NCBI RefSeq assembly: GCF_016901035.1
Contig: NZ_JAFEUF010000042.1
Location: forward strand, 1 to 33,235
DNA: 33,235 bases
Source: Streptomyces durocortorensis
GTDB taxonomy: Bacteria; Actinomycetota; Actinomycetes; Streptomycetales; Streptomycetaceae
Direction of reading: 5' to 3'
Under the pieces are notes generated by a model. It ran no database searches. It saw nothing but the letters and a program-made list of their open reading frames with translations, and had not been told where the DNA came from. This document shows, in pieces, positions 25,385-33,235 of the stretch; position 1 is the stretch's first letter; the number at the start of each line of letters is the position of its first letter. A program made the position numbers and the translations under genes.

Positions 25385-25819
25385 ATGCCTCCCAAGAAGA
25401 AGAAGGTCACGGGGCTTATCAAGCTCCAGATCAACGCCGGTGCGGCGAACCCGGCCCCGCCGGTCGGCCCCGCGCTCGGTCAGCACGGCGTCAACATCAT
25501 GGAGTTCTGCAAGGCCTACAACGCCGCGACCGAGTCGCAGCGTGGCATGGTCGTGCCGGTGGAGATCACGGTCTACGAGGACCGCTCCTTCACCTTCATC
25601 ACGAAGACTCCGCCGGCCGCCAAGCTGATCCTCAAGGCCGCGGGTGTGGACAAGGGCTCCGGCGAGCCGCACAAGACCAAGGTCGCCAAGCTGACGGCCG
25701 ACCAGGTCCGCGAGATCGCCACGACGAAGCTCCCCGACCTGAACGCCAATGACCTCGACGCCGCGTCGAAGATCATTGCCGGCACCGCCCGTTCCATGGG
25801 CATCACGGTCGAAGGCTGA
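25385..25819 (+). CDS. rplK: 50S ribosomal protein L11
   Basis: Protein of the GTPase-associated centre, binding 23S rRNA with L10-L12, 144 residues. Begins [46 protein letters not shown], with the proline-rich N-terminal region that is the thiostrepton contact in other species, and ends with the RNA-binding domain ([39 protein letters not shown]). GGAGAG precedes the ATG. First gene of the rplK-rplA operon. Confidence 0.98.
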
Positions 25820-25899
25820 TTCAGCCCCGTACCCCCCAGTGGTAGGACCAAGCGCTGGTCCGCACCACGACTCCACACTCTGAAACCACAGGAGTAGAA

Positions 25900-26622
25900 G
25901 TGAAGCGCAGCAAGAACCTCCGCGCTGCGGACGCCAAGATCGACCGGGAGCGCAACTACGCCCCGCTCGAGGCCGTCCGTCTCGCCAAGGACACCGCCTC
26001 CACGAAGTTCGACGGCACCGTCGAGGTCGCCTTCTGCCTGGGTGTCGACCCGCGCAAGGCCGACCAGATGGTCCGCGGCACCGTGAACCTCCCGCACGGC
26101 ACCGGCAAGACCGCCCGGGTCCTGGTCTTCGCGACCGGTGACCGTGCTGCGGCCGCGGAAGCCGCCGGAGCCGACATCGTCGGCGCCGACGAGCTCATCG
26201 ACGAGGTGGCGAAGGGCCGTCTGGACTTCGACGCCGTCGTCGCGACCCCGGACCTCATGGGCAAGGTCGGCCGTCTCGGCCGCGTGCTCGGTCCGCGTGG
26301 TCTGATGCCGAACCCGAAGACCGGCACCGTCACCCCCGACGTCGTGAAGGCTGTCAACGACATCAAGGGCGGCAAGATCGAGTTCCGCGTCGACAAGCAC
26401 TCGAACCTGCACTTCATCATCGGCAAGACCTCGTTCGACGAGACCAAGCTGGTGGAGAACTACGCAGCGGCGCTGGACGAGATCCTGCGTCTGAAGCCGT
26501 CCGCCGCCAAGGGCCGCTACATCAAGAAGGCCACCCTGGCCACCACGATGGGCCCCGGCATCCCGCTGGACGCCAACCGCACCCGCAACCTCCTCGTCGA
26601 GGAGGACCCGGCCGCCGTCTGA
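25900..26622 (+). CDS. rplA: 50S ribosomal protein L1
   Basis: L1-stalk protein and likely translational repressor of its own operon, 240 residues. Landmarks: [62 protein letters not shown] (L1 signature), and [20 protein letters not shown] start with AGGAGT upstream. Follows rplK by 80 bases; a terminator follows at 26671. Confidence 0.98.
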   Translation: MKRSKNLRAADAKIDRERNYAPLEAVRLAKDTASTKFDGTVEVAFCLGVDPRKADQMVRGTVNLPHGTGKTARVLVFATGDRAAAAEAAGADIVGADELIDEVAKGRLDFDAVVATPDLMGKVGRLGRVLGPRGLMPNPKTGTVTPDVVKAVNDIKGGKIEFRVDKHSNLHFIIGKTSFDETKLVENYAAALDEILRLKPSAAKGRYIKKATLATTMGPGIPLDANRTRNLLVEEDPAAV

Positions 26623-26670
26623 GCCGTCGCGCTCACCCGGTAGCCGCGTCGCACGCGTGCTCTGTGTGAA

Positions 26671-26703
26671 CGGGCCCCGCAACCTTTCGAGGTGCGGGGC
26701 CCG
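26671..26703 (+). terminator. Terminator after rplA
   Basis: CGGGCCCCGCA at 26671-26681 pairs with TGCGGGGCCCG at 26693-26703, with a one-base bulge nearer the loop. It separates the rplKA operon from the lipoprotein gene. Confidence 0.85.
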
Positions 26704-26792
26704 TCCTCGTATCCGAACGGCCCCTGTCTGTCAGTGCCCTGTGGCACGGTGATGCGGGGGACGAAAGCCGATACGAGGGGTGGACCGACAGC

Positions 26793-27710
26793 ATGAGGAC
26801 GAGCACGGCACGACGGATGGGCACGGCTCTGGCCGCCGCGGCGGCACTGACGTCGATAGCGGCCTGCAGCGGCTCCGACGGCTCGGCGGGCTCCGGCGAC
26901 TCCGGCACGGGCAAGGCGGGCGCCGTCGGCAAGGCGAGCCCCGTCGCCGCTCTGAAGCAGGTGCAGCAGAAGACCGGCGGCGCCCAGTCCGCGAAGGTCG
27001 AGGGCACCACCGAGATGGGCAGCACCGTCTCCATGAAGCAGTCCGGGGTCATCGGCTGGGCCGATGGCCTCTCGGGCGCGCTGACCATCACGTACACCGG
27101 CGGCACCATGGGCGACGCCCTGAAGCAGACCGGCGGCGACGGATCGGTCCAGGCGCGCTACTTCAAGGACGCGTACTACGCCAACCTGGGCGCCGGCATG
27201 GCGGCCAACACCGGCGGCAAGAGCTGGATCCGGTACTCCTACAAGGACCTCGCCGAGCTGGGCGGGGCCTCCGGCGACGTCATGCAGGACCAGGTCCAGA
27301 ACAGCACCCCCGACCAGGGAGTGAAGGCGCTCCTGGCCTCCGGCGACGTCAAGAAGGTCGGCCAGGAGGACGTCCGCGGGGTCTCCGCGACGCGCTACTC
27401 CGGCACGGTCGACGTGGCCGAGCTGACCGCGAAGAACAGCGACCTCGACGCGAAGCAGCTCGCCGAGTTCAAGGAGCAGCTGGCGCTGGCCGGGGTGACC
27501 ACCCAGACCGTCGACATCTGGGTCGACGACAACGACCTGCTGGTGAAGAAGACCGAGCGCGGCGAGATGAAGACCGGCGCGTTCAACTCGACGCTCTTCT
27601 ACAGCGACTACGGCACCGAGGTCCCCTCCGACAAGCCGGCGGCCTCGGACACCGTGGACTTCAAGGAGCTGCTGAAGCAGGGCGGCAATACCCCGGGCGG
27701 CGCCTCCTGA
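26793..27710 (+). CDS. Secreted lipoprotein, LppX/LprAFG-like
   Basis: Cell-envelope lipoprotein of 305 residues. The signal peptide has basic residues RTSTARRMG, a hydrophobic core, and lipobox SIAAC with the lipidated Cys at 25, followed by a Gly/Ser linker. The mature part alternates short beta strands and polar helices (SAKVEGTTEMG, IRYSYKDLAELG, ATRYSGTVDVAEL, TVDIWVDDNDLLVKKTERGE), a pattern like the DUF1396/LppX-LprG fold that carries lipids in mycobacteria; the assignment is by pattern only. It sits between rplA and rplJ, cut off by terminator and promoter on both sides, a conserved Streptomyces oddity. Substrate unknown. Confidence 0.85.
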   Translation: MRTSTARRMGTALAAAAALTSIAACSGSDGSAGSGDSGTGKAGAVGKASPVAALKQVQQKTGGAQSAKVEGTTEMGSTVSMKQSGVIGWADGLSGALTITYTGGTMGDALKQTGGDGSVQARYFKDAYYANLGAGMAANTGGKSWIRYSYKDLAELGGASGDVMQDQVQNSTPDQGVKALLASGDVKKVGQEDVRGVSATRYSGTVDVAELTAKNSDLDAKQLAEFKEQLALAGVTTQTVDIWVDDNDLLVKKTERGEMKTGAFNSTLFYSDYGTEVPSDKPAASDTVDFKELLKQGGNTPGGAS

Positions 27711-27741
27711 CACCTTCCGCACGGGACGAACAGAGACGGAT

Positions 27742-27771
27742 TTGCCCGTCGCCCGTCCGGTCGCGTACTCT
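27742..27771 (+). promoter_or_regulatory. Promoter for rplJ-rplL
   Basis: TTGCCC at 27742-27747, 18-base spacer, TACTCT at 27766-27771. It lies about 210 bases before rplJ, upstream of a structured leader. Confidence 0.6.
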
Positions 27772-27777
27772 CACCAG

Positions 27778-27930
27778 GAAGCCAAAGACCGCTGGTCGTC
27801 GCTGTGCCTCGTCAGAGGGACGGTGACCGAAGGTTCCGCTAGATCGGACGACCTGCGCAGGTGACTGTGGAATCGCTCCCGGACTCTGTTCGGTCGAGCT
27901 GCGCCCTGGCACTTGTGCTGGGGCGTTTCG
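27778..27930 (+). ncRNA. L10-type ribosomal protein leader with attenuator hairpin
   Basis: The untranslated leader before rplJ includes GACCTGCGCAGGTGACTGTGG (27848-27868), like the kink-turn/GCAGGUGA region of known L10 leaders to which the L10-L12 complex binds. At its end CGCCCTGGCA (27902-27911) pairs with TGCTGGGGCG (27916-27925), followed by TTTCGTCTTT, an attenuator. Autogenous control of rplJL is established for other bacteria; the assignment here is by pattern and position. Confidence 0.65.
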
Positions 27931-27984
27931 TCTTTCCCGGCCCCTTCTGAGCGGTCCTCATCACCCGGAAGGAGGCCGACGCTC

Positions 27985-28542
27985 ATGGCAAGGCCCGACA
28001 AGGCTGCCGCGGTAGCCGAGCTGACGGACCAGTTCCGCAGCTCGAACGCCGCCGTGCTGACCGAGTACCGGGGTCTCACCGTGGCACAGCTCAAGGAGCT
28101 GCGCCGTTCGCTCGGTGAGAACGCCCAGTACGCCGTGGTGAAGAACACGCTGACCAAGATTGCGGCCAACGAGGCCGGGATCGACACGCTGGACGACCTG
28201 TTCTCGGGTCCGACGGCGGTTGCCTTCGTCACCGGTGACCCGGTGGAGTCGGCGAAGGGTCTTCGTGACTTCGCCAAGGACAACCCCAACCTCATCATCA
28301 AGGGCGGTGTCCTTGACGGTAAGGCGCTGTCCGCCGATGAGATCAAGAAGCTCGCGGACCTCGAGTCCCGCGAGGTTCTGCTCTCCAAGCTGGCCGGTGC
28401 TTTCAAGGGCAAGCAGACGCAGGCGGCGCAGGTCTTCCAGGCCCTGCCCTCCAAGTTCGTCCGCACCGCGGAAGCTCTTCGCGCCAAGAAGGAAGAGCAG
28501 GGCGGTGCCGGTACTCCGGCTCCCGCCGAGGCCGCCGAGTAA
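27985..28542 (+). CDS. rplJ: 50S ribosomal protein L10
   Basis: Base of the L12 stalk, 185 residues. Begins [43 protein letters not shown], then [16 protein letters not shown], and ends with the helix that holds L12 dimers plus an Ala/Glu/Pro tail. ATG at 27985 with GGAAGGAGG at 27967-27975; an in-frame ATG farther upstream lies inside the attenuator and is not used. Operon with rplL (84-base gap). Confidence 0.98.
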   Translation: MARPDKAAAVAELTDQFRSSNAAVLTEYRGLTVAQLKELRRSLGENAQYAVVKNTLTKIAANEAGIDTLDDLFSGPTAVAFVTGDPVESAKGLRDFAKDNPNLIIKGGVLDGKALSADEIKKLADLESREVLLSKLAGAFKGKQTQAAQVFQALPSKFVRTAEALRAKKEEQGGAGTPAPAEAAE

Positions 28543-28626
28543 TTTCGCTCAGCGGTCCAGCGGGCTCCACGTACGCCCGCCGACATATACATCCGGCACC
28601 TGCCGAATAGTGGAAGGACGCCTATC

Positions 28627-29010
28627 ATGGCGAAGCTGTCCCAGGACGACCTGCTCGCGCAGTTCGAAGAGATGACCCTCATCGAGCTCTCCGAGTTCGT
28701 GAAGGCCTTCGAGGAGAAGTTCGACGTCACCGCCGCCGCGGCCGTCGCCGTCGCCGGTCCCGCCGTGGGCGGCGCCCCGGCCGAGGCCGAGGCCGAGCAG
28801 GACGAGTTCGACGTCATCCTCACCGGTGCCGGCGAGAAGAAGATCCAGGTCATCAAGGTCGTGCGTGAGCTGACCTCGCTGGGTCTCAAGGAGGCCAAGG
28901 ACCTCGTCGACGGCACCCCGAAGCCGGTCCTCGAGAAGGTCGCCAAGGAGGCCGCCGAGAAGGCTGCCGAGTCCCTCAAGGCCGCCGGCGCTTCCGTCGA
29001 GGTCAAGTAA
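28627..29010 (+). CDS. rplL: 50S ribosomal protein L7/L12
   Basis: Stalk protein recruiting translation GTPases, 127 residues. N-terminal dimer domain ([32 protein letters not shown]), Ala-rich hinge, and C-terminal domain ([53 protein letters not shown]). ATG preceded by GGAAGGA. A terminator follows 48 bases after the stop. Confidence 0.99.
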   Translation: MAKLSQDDLLAQFEEMTLIELSEFVKAFEEKFDVTAAAAVAVAGPAVGGAPAEAEAEQDEFDVILTGAGEKKIQVIKVVRELTSLGLKEAKDLVDGTPKPVLEKVAKEAAEKAAESLKAAGASVEVK

Positions 29011-29058
29011 CACCTCGGGAGTCCTCCGGACTCCCTGGGCACGTCATGTGCCCGCGCC

Positions 29059-29090
29059 AAGGGCGATCACCCATCCGGGTGGTCGCCCTT
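29059..29090 (+). terminator. Terminator after rplL
   Basis: AAGGGCGATCACCC at 29059-29072 pairs with GGGTGGTCGCCCTT at 29077-29090 with one G-T pair and a four-base loop. It separates rplJL from rpoB. Confidence 0.9.
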
Positions 29091-29220
29091 CGGCGTGCCC
29101 GCGGCGGGTGCCTTGCTCTTCGGCCGACGACGAGTAGGGTGATCTTCGCCGTGCGCCTCTCGCGGGCCCCTCAGGGGCGTCCTGCGGGTATCCCGGGGGT
29201 GGCCGGTGAAGGTCCCTGGA

Positions 29221-29272
29221 GGTCCGATCGGACCGGCGGGCCTTGACGAACCGGACGCGGCGCGCAATTCTC
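29221..29272 (+). promoter_or_regulatory. Palindrome and distal candidate rpoB promoter
   Basis: GGTCCGATCGGACC at 29221-29234 is a perfect 14-base palindrome. Nine bases on, TTGACG (29243-29248), an 18-base spacer and AATTCT (29267-29272) resemble a housekeeping promoter with a strong -35. Role of the palindrome (operator or hairpin) is not known. Confidence 0.45.
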
Positions 29273-29422
29273 AGGACGCGTCCTCACTTCGATCCGTATC
29301 CGAGGCATGGATCGAGAGTGAAGAGGGAAGTAAAGAAGCGCGCACCCCGCGCGAGGGCTAGGGCTAGACATAGGTGTTGAGAACAGCTGTTGAGAGCAAC
29401 GTGGGTCTCTGAGAACCCCGAC

Positions 29423-29451
29423 TGGACATCAGTGTGCCGCTTGGCTACACT
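29423..29451 (+). promoter_or_regulatory. Main rpoB promoter
   Basis: TGGACA at 29423-29428, exactly 17 bases, TACACT at 29446-29451, a near-consensus actinobacterial housekeeping promoter. It leaves a leader of about 175 bases before the TTG start. The 623 bases from 29011 to 29633 contain no gene; besides the listed elements there is a palindrome AACAGCTGTT at 29382-29391. Confidence 0.75.
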
Positions 29452-29633
29452 GACCCTTTGCGCTGCCTGTTAGCTGCCTCCTGCCCGTCACCAGGGGCAT
29501 GCCCACGCTGAAGCACCGATGACCGACCCCCTCCGACCTGGTCGTTTGCGACCGATTCGGAACGGCCTGTCTTTGTGTCCAGAGTGGGACCGGTACGCGC
29601 GTAGTGAGTCCGAGCCCTCGGAAGGACCCCCTC

Positions 29634-32600
29634 TTGGCCGCCTCGCGCAACGCCTCGACCGCGAATACGAACAACGGTGCCAGCACCGCCCCGCTGCGCA
29701 TCTCTTTTGCAAAGATCAAGGAGCCCCTCGAGGTTCCGAACCTCCTCGCGCTGCAGACCGAGAGCTTTGACTGGCTCCTCGGCAACGCCGCATGGAAGGC
29801 TCGCGTCGAGGCTGCTCTGGACAGTGGACAAGACGTCCCCACCAAGTCCGGCCTGGAGGAGATCTTCGAGGAGATCTCTCCGATCGAGGACTTCTCCGGG
29901 TCGATGTCGCTTACGTTCCGCGACCACCGCTTCGAGCCCCCGAAGAACTCGATCGACGAGTGCAAGGAGCGCGACTTCACGTTCGCCGCGCCGCTCTTCG
30001 TCACGGCCGAGTTCACCAACAACGAGACCGGCGAGATCAAGTCCCAGACGGTCTTCATGGGCGACTTCCCGCTCATGACCAACAAGGGCACCTTCGTCAT
30101 CAACGGCACCGAGCGTGTCGTCGTGTCGCAGCTGGTCCGCTCGCCGGGTGTCTACTTCGACTCCTCCATCGACAAGACGTCCGACAAGGACATCTTCTCC
30201 GCCAAGATCATCCCTTCCCGGGGTGCCTGGCTGGAGATGGAGATCGACAAGCGCGACATGGTCGGTGTCCGCATCGACCGCAAGCGCAAGCAGTCCGTCA
30301 CCGTCCTCCTCAAGGCTCTCGGTTGGACCACCGAGCAGATCCTCGAGGAGTTCGGCGAGTACGAGTCCATGCGCGCCACCCTGGAGAAGGACCACACCCA
30401 GGGCCAGGACGACGCACTGCTCGACATCTACCGCAAGCTGCGTCCGGGCGAGCCGCCGACCCGCGAGGCCGCTCAGACGCTGCTCGAGAACCTCTACTTC
30501 AACCCGAAGCGCTACGACCTCGCGAAGGTCGGCCGCTACAAGGTGAACAAGAAGCTCGGCGCCGATGAGCCGCTGGACGCCGGGGTGCTCACCACCGACG
30601 ACGTCATCGCGACCATCAAGTACCTGGTCAAGCTGCACGCCGGCGAGACCGAGACGATCGGCGAGTCCGGCCGGGAGATCGTCGTCGAGACCGACGACAT
30701 CGACCACTTCGGCAACCGTCGTCTGCGCAACGTCGGCGAGCTCATCCAGAACCAGGTCCGTACGGGCCTGGCGCGGATGGAGCGCGTCGTGCGCGAGCGC
30801 ATGACCACCCAGGACGTCGAGGCGATCACGCCGCAGACCCTGATCAACATCCGGCCGGTCGTCGCCTCCATCAAGGAGTTCTTCGGCACCAGCCAGCTGT
30901 CGCAGTTCATGGACCAGAACAACCCGCTGTCGGGTCTCACCCACAAGCGCCGTCTGTCGGCTCTTGGCCCGGGTGGTCTCTCCCGTGAGCGGGCCGGCTT
31001 CGAGGTCCGAGACGTGCACCCGTCCCACTACGGACGCATGTGCCCGATCGAGACCCCCGAAGGCCCGAACATCGGTCTGATCGGTTCGCTCGCCTCGTAC
31101 GGCCGCGTCAACGCGTTCGGCTTCATCGAGACGCCGTACCGCAAGGTCGTCGACGGCCAGGTCACCGACGACGTCGACTACATCACCGCCGACGAGGAAG
31201 ACCGCTTCGTCATCGCCCAGGCGAACGCGACGCTCTCCGACGAGCTGCGCTTCACCGAGCCCCGCGTCCTGGTCCGCCGTCGTGGCGGAGAGGTCGACTA
31301 CGTGCCCGGCACGGACGTCGACTACATGGACGTCTCGCCGCGCCAGATGGTGTCCGTCGCCACCGCGATGATCCCCTTCCTGGAGCACGACGACGCCAAC
31401 CGTGCCCTCATGGGCGCGAACATGATGCGGCAGGCGGTGCCGCTGATCAAGTCCGAGGCCCCGCTCGTCGGCACCGGCATGGAGTACCGCTGCGCCACCG
31501 ACGCCGGCGACGTCCTCAAGGCCGAGAAGGACGGTGTGGTCCAGGAGGTCTCCGCGGACTACATCACCGTCACGAACGACGACGGCACGTACACCACGTA
31601 CCGCATCGCCAAGTTCATGCGCTCCAACCAGGGCACCTCGGTCAACCAGAAGGTCGTCGTCTCCGAGGGCGACCGGATCGTCGCCGACCAGGTGCTCGCC
31701 GACGGACCGGCCACCGAGAACGGTGAGATGGCCCTCGGCAAGAACCTGCTCGTGGCGTTCATGCCGTGGGAGGGTCACAACTACGAGGACGCGATCATCC
31801 TGTCGCAGCGCCTCGTGCAGGACGACGTCCTCTCCTCGATCCACATCGAGGAGCACGAGGTCGACGCCCGTGACACCAAGCTCGGCCCCGAGGAGATCAC
31901 CCGGGACATCCCGAACGTCTCCGAAGAGGTCCTCGCCGACCTCGACGAGCGCGGCATCATCCGGATCGGTGCCGAGGTCGTCGCCGGTGACATCCTCGTC
32001 GGCAAGGTCACGCCCAAGGGTGAGACCGAGCTGACCCCCGAGGAGCGCCTGCTCCGCGCGATCTTCGGTGAGAAGGCGCGCGAGGTGCGCGACACCTCGC
32101 TGAAGGTGCCGCACGGTGAGATCGGCAAGGTCATCGGCGTCCGCGTCTTCGACCGCGAAGAGGGCGACGAGCTGCCGCCGGGCGTGAACCAGCTGGTCCG
32201 CGTCTACGTCGCGCAGAAGCGCAAGATCACCGATGGTGACAAGCTCGCCGGCCGTCACGGCAACAAGGGCGTCATCTCCAAGATCCTGCCGATCGAGGAC
32301 ATGCCGTTCCTGGAGGACGGCACCCCGGTCGACATCATCCTCAACCCGCTGGGTGTCCCGTCCCGAATGAACCCGGGACAGGTCCTGGAGATCCACCTCG
32401 GCTGGCTCGCCAGCCGCGGCTGGGACGTCTCCGGCCTCGGTGACGAGTGGGCCCAGCGCCTGCAGGCCATCGGCGCCGACCAGGTCGCCCCCGGCACCAA
32501 CGTCGCCACGCCCGTCTTCGACGGTGCGCGCGAGGACGAGATCACCGGCCTCTTCCAGGCCACGATCCCCAACCGCGACGGCGACCGCCTGGTCCAGCCC

Positions 32601-33119
32601 TCCGGCAAGGCCCAGCTGTTCGACGGCCGCTCCGGCGAGCCGTTCCCGGACCCGGTCTCGGTCGGGTTCATGTACATCCTCAAGCTGCACCACCTGGTCG
32701 ACGACAAGCTCCACGCGCGTTCGACCGGCCCGTACTCGATGATCACCCAGCAGCCGCTGGGTGGTAAGGCGCAGTTCGGTGGTCAGCGCTTCGGTGAGAT
32801 GGAGGTGTGGGCCCTTGAGGCTTACGGCGCCGCGTACGCCCTCCAGGAGCTCCTGACGATCAAGTCCGACGACGTGACCGGCCGCGTGAAGGTCTACGAG
32901 GCCATCGTCAAGGGCGAGAACATCCCCGAGCCCGGCATTCCCGAGTCCTTCAAGGTGCTCATCAAGGAAATGCAGTCGCTCTGCCTCAACGTGGAGGTGC
33001 TGTCCTCGGACGGCATGTCCATCGAGATGCGCGACACGGACGAGGACGTCTTCCGCGCGGCGGAGGAACTCGGTATCGACCTGTCCCGGCGCGAGCCGAG
33101 CAGCGTCGAAGAGGTCTGA
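29634..33119 (+). CDS. rpoB: DNA-directed RNA polymerase beta subunit
   Basis: Catalytic beta subunit of RNA polymerase, 1161 residues from TTG at 29634, the length I remember for Streptomyces. GGAAGGA at 29620-29626 supports the TTG; the earlier GTG at 29604 adds ten residues absent from the family. Starts [17 protein letters not shown], then [16 protein letters not shown]. The rifampicin region at about residues 420-442 ([20 protein letters not shown] then [11 protein letters not shown]) has the wild-type Asp427, His437 and Ser442, so no resistance change is seen. Further blocks [50 protein letters not shown] and [21 protein letters not shown] are intact. rpoC should follow but lies past the window end. 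Confidence 0.99.
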   Translation: MAASRNASTANTNNGASTAPLRISFAKIKEPLEVPNLLALQTESFDWLLGNAAWKARVEAALDSGQDVPTKSGLEEIFEEISPIEDFSGSMSLTFRDHRFEPPKNSIDECKERDFTFAAPLFVTAEFTNNETGEIKSQTVFMGDFPLMTNKGTFVINGTERVVVSQLVRSPGVYFDSSIDKTSDKDIFSAKIIPSRGAWLEMEIDKRDMVGVRIDRKRKQSVTVLLKALGWTTEQILEEFGEYESMRATLEKDHTQGQDDALLDIYRKLRPGEPPTREAAQTLLENLYFNPKRYDLAKVGRYKVNKKLGADEPLDAGVLTTDDVIATIKYLVKLHAGETETIGESGREIVVETDDIDHFGNRRLRNVGELIQNQVRTGLARMERVVRERMTTQDVEAITPQTLINIRPVVASIKEFFGTSQLSQFMDQNNPLSGLTHKRRLSALGPGGLSRERAGFEVRDVHPSHYGRMCPIETPEGPNIGLIGSLASYGRVNAFGFIETPYRKVVDGQVTDDVDYITADEEDRFVIAQANATLSDELRFTEPRVLVRRRGGEVDYVPGTDVDYMDVSPRQMVSVATAMIPFLEHDDANRALMGANMMRQAVPLIKSEAPLVGTGMEYRCATDAGDVLKAEKDGVVQEVSADYITVTNDDGTYTTYRIAKFMRSNQGTSVNQKVVVSEGDRIVADQVLADGPATENGEMALGKNLLVAFMPWEGHNYEDAIILSQRLVQDDVLSSIHIEEHEVDARDTKLGPEEITRDIPNVSEEVLADLDERGIIRIGAEVVAGDILVGKVTPKGETELTPEERLLRAIFGEKAREVRDTSLKVPHGEIGKVIGVRVFDREEGDELPPGVNQLVRVYVAQKRKITDGDKLAGRHGNKGVISKILPIEDMPFLEDGTPVDIILNPLGVPSRMNPGQVLEIHLGWLASRGWDVSGLGDEWAQRLQAIGADQVAPGTNVATPVFDGAREDEITGLFQATIPNRDGDRLVQPSGKAQLFDGRSGEPFPDPVSVGFMYILKLHHLVDDKLHARSTGPYSMITQQPLGGKAQFGGQRFGEMEVWALEAYGAAYALQELLTIKSDDVTGRVKVYEAIVKGENIPEPGIPESFKVLIKEMQSLCLNVEVLSSDGMSIEMRDTDEDVFRAAEELGIDLSRREPSSVEEV

Positions 33120-33123
33120 CGGG

Positions 33124-33181
<58 letters not shown>

Positions 33182-33235
33182 GCTTCCTTCTTCACAGTGG
33201 TCTGGTCACTGTGGTCCTCGGCAGGTGGGCCGTGG

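Noticed and set aside
30885-30980. Possible rifampicin-resistance changes in rpoB
   Set aside because: The cluster reads wild type at the known positions.
29445-32714. 1089-codon open frame on the minus strand
   Set aside because: Exact antisense shadow of rpoB caused by high GC; composition is repetitive Val/Asp/Gly/Leu with no family motif.

Overview
The window is GC-rich actinobacterial chromosome, almost certainly from a Streptomyces. The signs are strong G/C bias at third codon positions, many GTG/TTG starts with 1-4 base overlaps, rpoB opening at TTG, nusG with a long acidic N-terminus, and the order tRNA-Thr, tRNA-Met, rpmG, hadA, hadB ... tRNA-Trp, secE, nusG, rplK, rplA, (lipoprotein), rplJ, rplL, rpoB. 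I recall this order from Streptomyces and, in part, from Mycobacterium. No phage, insertion sequence or CRISPR array was seen.

Layout. (1) 57-8030: seven tightly coupled genes nuoH-I-J-K-L-M-N for the membrane arm of a complex I-type proton pump. From its divergent, short NuoH and its position it looks like the second, partial streptomycete nuo cluster, not the full 14-gene operon. (2) 8147-10495: small membrane and envelope genes (mscL with an added zinc ribbon, htpX, yccF, a GlsB/YeaQ-type protein), with an ECF-sigma-like promoter before htpX. (3) 10525-12470, minus strand: an ogt-alkB alkylation-repair pair and yajQ. (4) 12649-14834: tRNA-Tyr, then minus-strand genes for an NAD(P)-binding protein and an amidohydrolase-like protein that seems to have lost most of its metal site. 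(5) 15090-16546: tRNA-Thr, tRNA-Met, rpmG, hadA, hadB. (6) 16643-21190: a TetR/MFS-exporter pair, murB with a damaged 5' end, and a divergent NAD(P)-binding protein/TetR pair, with matching palindromic operators. (7) 21183-23563, minus strand: add-type deaminase and aspC-type aminotransferase. (8) 23664-33119: the translation/transcription block tRNA-Trp-secE-nusG, rplK-rplA, lipoprotein, rplJ-rplL and rpoB, with terminators, an L10-type leader and two candidate rpoB promoters.

Most of the window is conserved core genome. The points most worth a second look are the out-of-frame 5' end of murB (assembly fault or real deletion), the metal-site-depleted amidohydrolase, the zinc-ribbon MscL, the putative sigma-R-type promoter at htpX, and the similar operators at two separate TetR loci. 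The last about 110 bases hold an unnatural poly-G/poly-C run next to the contig end and should not be trusted.
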